Of a stretch of 28,671 bases of DNA, positions 21,868 through 28,671 are shown one piece after another; the stretch's first letter is position 1, and the number at the start of each line of letters is the position of its first letter. This DNA is from Gnetum montanum (taxonomy: Eukaryota > Streptophyta > Gnetopsida > Gnetales > Gnetaceae). Both the position numbers and the translations under genes were made by a program. A model generated the notes under the pieces. The model had not been told where the DNA came from. It did not search any database and saw nothing but the letters and a program-made list of their open reading frames with translations. The stretch lies in assembly GCA_015680685.1 (NCBI GenBank), contig MNCI01027080.1, positions 9,939 through 38,609 on the forward strand. The letters are read 5' to 3'.

Positions 21868-22892
21868 TGTAGTATTGGCAAAGATGATTCCAACTCCTTA
21901 AGGTGAGTTGATTTCTCCTCTTCATGATCATGGACCTTTGCTAATTCAAGATTTTGGTCCCATTGAGAGCTTTCAACATTCTCTCATTTAGCTATTTCTC
22001 CTTCTTCTTTTGCTACTCACTTAATAAGCTCTTGGAATTGGTCAGTCTATAGCTCATATAGTTGACCTAGGGCATACATCCCTAGAGTCTCCCTTGTTTC
22101 GTTACGGATCCCATCTATGATGTGATACATTAGCCTTTCCTCAGAGAACCCATGGCCTAGGTAATTGTTTAATAAGGAATAGTATCTTTCTAAGGCCATG
22201 TCCAAGGGTTCATGTTGCCCTTGTTTCCATTCTTGGATTTTTCTCCTCAAGGCTAATACTCTTGCATAAGTTTGATATCTTTCATTGAAGATTTCTACCA
22301 TTATCGACAAACGTTGAATTGATTTTGGTCTTAAGGACCTATACCATACTTTTGCTTGGCCAATGAGTGTCATAGGAAAGAGCTTAAATTTTTTCCACCC
22401 ATTATCAATATTGTTTCATACACAAGCATCATGGAAGGCTTGTAAATGATGTTGTAGATCTAAATCATAGCCTCCTGAAAACTTGGGAAAGTTGTTTAAA
22501 TCAAGCCTAGGTATACGATTTTCCTTACGATGCCTACGGGGTATTCAAACAACCTCTTGTATATGCATTAGGTTCTTAGTGGCCAACATGGGTTCATCGT
22601 CACTGGGTAGGTTATGATTTTGTGAGTTGGGATGATGTTGTCTTCGTTTATGTACATAGGAGACCCCTTCATCATATTGAGTACTTCAAACTTCATCTTC
22701 ATCATCATATAATTCATTGATTCTCCAATGAATTGCCTTACTAGTTGTTGCATTGTCATAGTCTTGCGAGAGAGACATTGTTGTGAATCATGTATGACTT
22801 AGTTGAAATTAATTTCTTTTCTAAAATATATATCGTGAATACTTTGTTACAGCAATCTTGTATGATATAACTAATCTAGATAACTAGCATCA

Positions 22893-22910
22893 TCCCTGGC
22901 AATGGCACCA
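22893..22910 (-). other. Primer-binding site (PBS) of element E
   Basis: TGGTGCCATTGCCAGGGA on the minus strand matches 15 of 18 bases of the tRNA-Asp complement. It is one base from the LTR. The first CpG decayed by C-to-T, whereas in B and C the same CpG decayed by G-to-A. Confidence 0.8.
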
Positions 22911-23664
22911 ATGATGAGTGGTTAGGTACCCGTACACTCAACCAAACAAATATGAGTGTTCATGTTTGATCCAATCAAACTTCATGAATGGGCTAGTTGT
23001 CATATTTAGATAGTTACATGTTGATCGCAGTTCGTTGTCTTCCCACCTGGACTAGTATTTTCTTTGTTATGTATGGTTTAGTCCAATGTGAGGTGTATGA
23101 TATGACTTCTAAACTAGTGCTACTCCTAGAGGCAATGGAAAATAACTTTGTTTTAAGATAAGAGGGAGTGGGAGAAGAGAATCTAAGCTAGCCTAAGTGT
23201 GATGAGCATCTGTCCTTAATCATCTGTACACATCTTGGACCTCATGTACTACTTCTAGGATTACCAAGCATATATTACTTGAGTGCTCCTAGATATGCTA
23301 CTAGGTTACCAAGTAGTCACACTTAAATGCTCATGATTAAGTCATACTCACTCCGTGTTTAATTATAGGGATAGTACATGAAGGGTAACAAATATTAATT
23401 AGGAAAATAATAAATGACAATAACAATAAGAAATTAAAGCTAAGTGAATGCTGCAATGATGAAGTAATCTTGATATTTATCTCTAATCATGTGCGTGTCC
23501 AAGTACATCACACTCGAATAAAGGTTCCATACAAGTACAATCATCACACTGTAGACATGCACTAGGGATAGGGTTAATATGAACTAAAAATGAACAGAAA
23601 GACTCTACTCTAACACTGAACTTACTCTAACTAACTAACCCTTTTTCTTGTTTGCCCAAACGTG

Positions 23665-23672
23665 TATTTATA
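23665..23672 (-). promoter_or_regulatory. TATA box in E 5' LTR
   Basis: TATAAATA on the minus strand in the context GCCTATAAATACAC, downstream of the U3 minisatellite. Confidence 0.6.
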
Positions 23673-23752
23673 GGCTTACACAGGAGTCACGATATCATGT
23701 ATCTAATATCGTTATCTAGGCCACAATATTGTGTACCCAATATCGAGGGTCC

Positions 23753-23830
23753 GATGTCAAGGGTCTAATGTCAAGGGTCCGATGTCAAGGGTCTGATGTC
23801 AAGTATCCAATGTCAAGGGTCTGATATCAG
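23753..23830 (-). repeat. 14-bp U3 minisatellite, five units (E 5' LTR)
   Basis: Units start at 23753, 23767, 23781, 23795 and 23809 and end with GATATCAG. The 3' LTR has seven. Confidence 0.9.
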
Positions 23831-23854
23831 CACCTGACAAACCACAATTCATCA

Positions 23855-24047
23855 GTTATGAATTTTTATGATAGCCAAATATCTACAGAATAATCCTATT
23901 ACTTGTTGGATTTGGTGCAACTCTTTATCCTTCTATTAGTTTAGCAATTGATCTTTCAATTTCTTGATTTCTTGCATAATTGTCTAACTTTCTTTCTTGG
24001 ACATTTCTACTTGAGTAAAATTTTGACTCTAGTAATGTTCAGAACTT
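23855..24047. repeat. Dispersed direct repeat, copy 2
   Basis: Aligns with 17043-17232. Its left edge coincides with the right end of element E. Confidence 0.75.
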
Positions 24048-24248
24048 GCAAACTAGAGGTTACTACTCTAGGTTTTGTTGTATTACTTATGGAACTTAGT
24101 TTGGAAATTTTCATATGAATATATATACATGTAAATGCATAGTCCCATGGTCTAAGACTAATCAGATAATGATTATTTTTTAAGTGTTCTACTAAATGTG
24201 AGTAGGGTTATGTAATTGTTGGGGTTTTGTAAGAATATTCTAACTATA

Positions 24249-24497
24249 TCATTACATCTGGATCGCCAAATTAATAAGAAACAACTATTTAATTGCTAAA
24301 AATGGATTTCTAAATTGAAAGTTATGGTAGTTGAAGTTCCTAAGGGTATTAAAGTATACTTTAAAGAAGGGTAAATTTATCTAATTTTGACTTCTTGATT
24401 AGTGAATTTGACCTTTTCATTACATCTAGAAGGTCAAAATATGTAAGAAATGACTATTTATATGTTAAATATGGCTTCTAGTTCAAAACTTATGGTC
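24249..24497. repeat. Degenerate tandem repeat, period about 168 bp
   Basis: TCATTACATCT-GA followed by AAGAAA-(A/T)-GACTATTTA-like and AATATGG-TTCTA-like blocks occurs at 24249-24330 and again at 24417-24497, with clear but low identity. It could be an internal repeat of an old LTR. Confidence 0.5.
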
Positions 24498-24642
24498 ATT
24501 AAATAGTAGGAAATTAAAGGTACAATTTAAATTTTACTCTAAGTTTTTTATTATTATTTAAATATTTATTATATTATATGTATTTTTTGTTACGACTATT
24601 TGTTTTACAAAAAGATCACGACTACCTAGTAAGTGCAAAGGG

Positions 24643-24718
24643 GGTGCCACTACTTGGCTTTAAACCCAAATCTTGTGAGTACAAAGTTGTGTGAGCTAAC
24701 CAACTAGTTAACAATTAG
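24643..24718 (-). repeat. tRNA-derived SINE-like remnant
   Basis: On the minus strand an A-box-like TAACTAGTTGG (24700-24710) is followed 33 bp later by a B-box-like GGTTTAAAGCC (24656-24666), the spacing of a tRNA internal promoter. The presumed acceptor arms do not pair, so it is not a working tRNA gene. A SINE head is the best reading; body and tail were not delimited. Confidence 0.4.
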
Positions 24719-25687
24719 TGCTCTTTTGTTACTACTATTTTATTTCAAGTTTAACATTTAATATTTTAAAATTATATGATTATATTTTTTAAATAACTTT
24801 AAAATTTATATATTCTATTTATTTGTTTATATTTATAATTTTTTTCATTTATGTTTTTTTTAATTTTGTTTTATTTTCTTTTAATACTTAGTGTAGAATG
24901 TTAGCTTATCTTACTAGTCAAATAATTGGATTTGGTAGCTAGCGAAAAGATGATAAGACTTATGGTGAGAATGTATAATAGATGATGCAAAAATTTTGCT
25001 TTTCATCTCATGATCATGAAAAATTTGATATACAAATCTGATTCTTTGTTTTGAAGTCATGAAACTCTAACAAAGAAGATTTTCTTGGCCAAATTATAGA
25101 TATACATTATAAATATGTAACAAATTTAGTTTTACCAAAAATAAAAAAATTTAAAATAGCTCTTAACTCTAATGTTATTTATTCTCTCCCTAATTCTTGA
25201 GAAATCAGTTGCAACTAATGATGAATCTAGTATGATTTGAAATATCTTGTAGAAAGAAAACTATGTAAGCTATGGATGGTATAAATTTTATTGTAATTGT
25301 AACATAATAATATTTAAAAATAAATTTGTTAATATATATAAGTAACTTTTAAATTTTTTTTTGTTGGTTGAGTTCTTATGAAAGTTTTTAATTTTCTTAT
25401 TTTTGGTAACTATGATGAGAAGGCAAGGATCAAAGGAAAAAAAATGATCAGATGGGAAATGTAAAAACTCCATTGGATAGATTTCCTAGAACTTAAAGTA
25501 TAATTTTATAACTCAATGCTAACCATTAAAATTTCATCTATAACTTGGAATTTCCAAATTTAAAGTATTATTACTAAGCTAATATCTTTCCATTGGAGAC
25601 CTTGGAAGAGGTCTTGGTTTATGCATGCAGGGTTATGGAATTGAAACTAAAATTTTTTACTTACATCTATTGAGATCCCTTTATCTA

Positions 25688-26557
25688 TGATGAATTACTA
25701 TTTTTCAGTCACTGCAACGTCGAGTACGCAATGTTGGGGCTATGACATTAGGTACGTGATGTTAGGATCTTACTACGATGTCAAGTATCTAACGTTGAGG
25801 CATATACCCTAGCTTATAAATATAGTGCCTGGGCTCCAGTTTTTACATAGTTTTCTTGTTAGTTTTCAGTCAAAGTAGTGAAGCTCTTGCCATTTATTTT
25901 CATCAAAGGTAGAATATTTTTTGAGTGCTTACAGAAGGACTCTAAGTGTGTATAGTTCTTTGTTCAAGCATTGATGTACTTGAGCGTTGTAGTGTGACAA
26001 GAATAAAATGAACTCTTTTGACAATCCTTGCAACATTGAGACTAGATTAATGTTTCTTTTAATGTACTTTACTTTTATGCACTTTACTTCATTACATTTG
26101 AATTAAGTAACTTATTTCCAATAGTTAATGAATGCAAGCATGACCACTTCAAGCATACATATAGTACTTAGTAACCTAGCAATGCTTAACATTTGGTAGC
26201 CCAACAACACTATATGTGTTCAAGATGTGTTAAAGAAAGTGGGATGGTTACTTGTGTTAGGCTAGATAAGTAGTAAATGAATTAGATTTTAAATTACTGC
26301 ACTTTTCACTCTTGTTGTAGATGATCACATCTATAAAACATAAAATGATAAAAATCATGTACCTCAATTGCACTTAAATCATACCCTTAATCCTCACAAG
26401 TGTAGTTGGGAAGATAACAAACATTCTTGATGCCCATTTCACTTCCTAGAAGATCTAGTATACTAGATAACTATAGGTCCACAAAATTTGACTAGATTGC
26501 ATGTAATGCCTTAGTAATTCATATGGTTGGGCATAGGGATACCTTGCTGCTCATCAT
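25688..26557 (+). repeat. Element F 5' LTR
   Basis: 870 bp with ends TGATGAATTACT and TGCTGCTCATCA. U3 contains ACGTCGAGTACGCAATG-like units, a TATA box at 25815-25822 and a polyadenylation-like AATAAA at about 26002-26007. The doublet CTTAGTAACC / TTTGGTAGCCC lies at 26167-26200. Confidence 0.85.
25815..25822 (+). promoter_or_regulatory. TATA box in LTR F
   Basis: TATAAATA about 127 bp from the LTR start. Confidence 0.6.
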
Positions 26558-26558
26558 T

Positions 26559-26576
26559 TGTGCCATTTCCAAGGAC
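26559..26576 (+). other. Primer-binding site (PBS) of element F
   Basis: TTGTGCCATTTCCAAGGA matches 12 of 18 bases of the tRNA-Asp complement and lies one base after the LTR, as in B, C and E. It is the most decayed of the four. Confidence 0.65.
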
Positions 26577-26714
26577 ATTTTGGTTATTTTGTATGCTATC
26601 TAGGACTTGGTGAAGTATTTAAATCATTGGAATGAACCTTAGAGTTAGATCACACCTTAAGATTACTACAACAATATTTAGAAGCACACTGTGTTTTGTC
26701 TAATCTAATTAAGA

Positions 26715-28671
26715 ATGTCTTGTTCTTACAGGAGTGATTCTCCACCCAAGTTTGATAAAGCTTATCAGCCAGTGCCTCAAAAATATTGAATTGTATATGC
26801 TCATTCTAATGAGTATGTACAAAATTTCACCTTCATCCTGCACTAGGATGAATAGTTGCAATGGCGTGACATGGATGGAAAAATTGTGTTGCTGCATGAT
26901 TGATTTGTTTATGCAATGCTCCACTAAATGCTTATACGATATGGTCTTCTGGAACATCATGCTAAGTATGTTGTGCAAGATACTGATACTAAGGATTATC
27001 ATTCCACTAAAGCACAATGTCTACAAGATCAATAGCTAGAATAGTGCTATCAATCTTTGAAGAGTAAAAGATTTAATGATTCTCCATTCTTGTTGTACCA
27101 ACAAGCTAGTGGGGAATCCTTCTTTTGGGATTTTTCATTTAATGAAATTTCTCTCTTTGACTTCAATGAAGGAGGTTAAAACCAAAACTTGCAGTCCATA
27201 ATTCACAATCTTGGTTCTAGTAAAAATGGATCTAATGACAAAAAAGGATCTAGAGGGGCAAGTCAAGGCAAGGATGTAGACAAAAAGCAAGATCATGATC
27301 ATGGTCACTATCGTTGAAGAGGTGATAGCAGGCACTATGATGATGTTAGTTCTCCTGCCTCTTCCCCTTCATCATCGTCATCATCTTCTTCTTTAGGCTC
27401 TAACCATAACTATAGAAGGCAAGACCATGATGGAGGTCATCAAAATAACCAACAGGACCAAAATGACCGAAATGACCTTTGAGAAAGACAATACCAAGGG
27501 CATAAATGTTCAAGGAAGGCACATCATCATAAAGGAAGGGGTAGTAGAGGGCATCATAGGCATCATGATCAAGGCCTTCGATGAGCCTTTTCCTACTACC
27601 CAAAGTATGCTTAATATTGCAAAGGCAGTATGAATCCCAATAAGGAATGTGAAGGATAGTCGAATCAAAAGGTTAAACATGAATAATATTCCTCAATTTG
27701 AAGGAAGATATAACTCTAATATGCAGAACCATCTCCAACCTTTCCAAGATGCATGTGCCTACCAAACATATAGAATAAGTGGCAAAAACTTAAATTGTTC
27801 CCCAAGACGCTCATCAAAGAAGCAAAGAACTAGTATTAGTCCTTAGAGCTTAAATCTATCAGATGATGGAGTACCATGTTTGAGTTTTTCAATGATAAAT
27901 ATCAAATGTACTCCAGAGTGTCCAACTTGAGAAGGAAAATCCAAGGATGAAAACAAGGAACACATGAACCCTTGGATGTCGCCATTAGTTGATACTATTT
28001 CTTGATGCACAAATGTTCTAGCCATTGTTATTCTCAACCAGATCAACCTTGCCACATTATAGATGGTCTTTGATCAGAAATGAGAAGAACCATTAGTGTA
28101 TATGCCTAGGGATAACTATCAGAACTAAGTTCTTGTTAGATACAACAATTAATTGAGCAGGTAGCCAAAGAGGAGGATGAATTAAGAAAAAGAGAAAGTG
28201 CAGAGGAATATAACCATGATCCTTCCATTTACAAGAGGGCGGTTCAATTTTGTGATAGTGAGGACGAGTTTGTACTTGATGAGGAGGTGGATAAGAAAAC
28301 CTTGCCAATCAAAAAATTTTAGTCTAAACTTATGGCCAAGGTTGATCAATTATGGGACTCAATGGATAGTAGATTTCAAGCTATCCTCAAAATTTCTATA
28401 GAGTCTAATGAAAAAGGTAGTGATCATGAGTGCAAGAGGCTCAAAGAAGCTTAACGTGCCTATCACAAAGGTAAGATTAATATTGCTACAATAGAAGAGG
28501 TTATAGACAGTGAATCAGATGATGATCATGGGTATGACGTCTGTTAGTATGAACATCCTAAGGGATGTTGCCTCGTTGTGTCACACTTATAGAAGTGTAG
28601 CGTGTATGCCTTAAATCTATGACTTACACAAAGGCAAACATCTAGAAGATTTCCTTATCCTTAAGGTAATT
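26715..28671 (+). pseudogene. gag: gag pseudogene (element F), partial
   Basis: Capsid polyprotein gene. The start ATG at 26715 opens MSCSYRSD. Then come FTFILH-stop-DE-stop-LQWRDMDGKIVLL, closely matching B, and a Ser-rich run (27350-27400). The core starts near NIPQFEGRYNSNMQNHLQPF (27679), where the phase differs from the start codon; a one-base shift near 27795 returns to the starting frame. From there to the window end one frame is kept with many stops, carrying WSTMFEFFNDKYQMYSRVSN, VAKEEDELRKRESAEEYNHD and KVDQLWDSMDSRFQAILKI, and a knuckle remnant at 28533-28571. Stops replace residues that are Gln, Arg or Trp in the sister copies. Non-functional and cut by the window. Confidence 0.75.
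28533..28571 (+). other. Decayed zinc knuckle in gag of element F
   Basis: YDVC-stop-YEHPKGCC aligns with B (CEIYNYDHPQGCC). Here the second Cys survives and the first is Tyr, the opposite of B. Confidence 0.5.

Larger units (their letters stand above)
20671..22778 (-). pseudogene. gag: gag pseudogene (element E)
   Basis: Capsid polyprotein gene. Start at 22776-22778 (MSLSQDYD). A single frame runs 391 codons to a stop at 21606-21608, interrupted only by scattered stops, most explicable as CGA or CAG decay. The core includes FPKFSGGYDLDLQHHLQAF, a stop at 22416-22418, then an open 108-codon stretch (22373-22047) with AKVWYRSLRPKSIQRLSIMV, GQHEPLDMALERYYSLLNN and YHIIDGIRNETRETLGMYAL; this is the Athila-like Gag fold region. 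Next comes a charged coiled-coil-like segment, duplicated in frame (21719-21867), the knuckle remnant (21567-21605), a Pro/Tyr linker and a second Cys/His cluster (about 21100-21147). It ends near 20671 with YPSF-stop. Non-functional as it stands. Confidence 0.8.
18015..23854 (-). mobile_element. Element E: gag-only LTR retrotransposon with truncated 3' LTR
   Basis: Minus-strand element of about 5.84 kb: 5' LTR (22912-23854), primer site (22893-22910), gag pseudogene (22778 to about 20671), about 2 kb of non-coding DNA, purine tract (18616-18625) and a 3' LTR cut to its first 601 bp (18015-18615) by the fusion to LTR D. The first 391 codons of gag show no frameshift, making it the best preserved coding copy here. 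No protease, reverse transcriptase or integrase motif was recognised. The right flank begins GTTAT; the left duplication is lost. Confidence 0.85.
22912..23854 (-). repeat. Element E 5' LTR
   Basis: 943 bp with ends TGATGAATTGTGG and CCACTCATCA on the minus strand. It contains five full 14-bp U3 units, a TATA box at 23665-23672 and the conserved R/U5 doublet (about 23254-23318). Confidence 0.85.
24048..25687. other. AT-rich flank between elements E and F
   Basis: No gene was seen. It holds the degenerate tandem repeat and the SINE-like remnant listed separately; 24723-25687 is featureless AT-rich DNA with T and A runs. Confidence 0.5.
25688..28671 (+). mobile_element. Element F: plus-strand gag-bearing LTR retrotransposon, cut by the window end
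   Basis: Plus-strand element with 5' LTR (25688-26557), primer site (26559-26576) and a gag pseudogene from 26715 to beyond the window. The 3' half is not visible, so whether it carries protease or pol is unknown. Its N-terminal Gag block is of the B type rather than the C/E type. Bases before the LTR are ATCTA. Confidence 0.8.

Noticed and set aside
24643-24718. Functional tRNA gene
   Set aside because: Box motifs fit but acceptor arms do not pair and the T stem has a mismatch.
26734-27039. 101-codon open frames on both strands in element F
   Set aside because: Neither is in the gag phase. The gag start and its B-like N-terminal block run through here in another frame.

Overview
The window looks like nuclear DNA from a large, repeat-rich seed-plant genome. 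It is AT-rich, has no intact cellular gene, and is dominated by decayed LTR retrotransposons. The species cannot be told from the sequence.

At least six copies of one Ty3/gypsy-type family were found by hand. Their LTRs are about 750-940 bp when complete, with short inverted ends TGATGA...TCATCA and a TATAAATA box near the start. One base after the LTR lies a primer-binding site resembling the complement of plant tRNA-Asp, as in the Athila/Tat lineage. The Gag core also resembles Athila Gag. The coding part is Gag: an MS-S N-terminus, a Gag core, a coiled-coil-like stretch, a decayed zinc knuckle and a Pro/Tyr-rich linker. Only element B keeps a retropepsin-like segment, and that is broken. 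No reverse transcriptase, RNase H or integrase was recognised. The family is best described as non-autonomous, close to the published TR-GAG class, and would need enzymes from a partner.

Layout: 1-467, 3' part of a plus-strand LTR (A). 468-988, flank. 989-8015, complete minus-strand element B with 5-bp target duplication ATGAA. 8016-10622, flank with a possible old chromovirus-type LTR end. 10623-16860, complete minus-strand element C (flanks GTAAG/GTAAT). 16861-17341, flank. 17342-18014, truncated plus-strand LTR (D) fused tail-to-tail to the truncated left LTR of minus-strand element E (18015-23854). 23855-25687, flank with a degenerate tandem repeat and a tRNA-derived SINE-like remnant. 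25688-28671, plus-strand element F (5' LTR, primer site, Gag), running off the window.

All gag copies are pseudogenes. Most stops, and the changed primer-site and zinc-knuckle bases, can be explained by C-to-T or G-to-A transitions, as expected of long-methylated plant repeats. The most notable points are the gag-only family with a conserved non-coding 3' domain, a fast-changing 14-bp minisatellite in U3, the inverted D/E LTR fusion, and an in-frame 75-bp repeat split by a single N.
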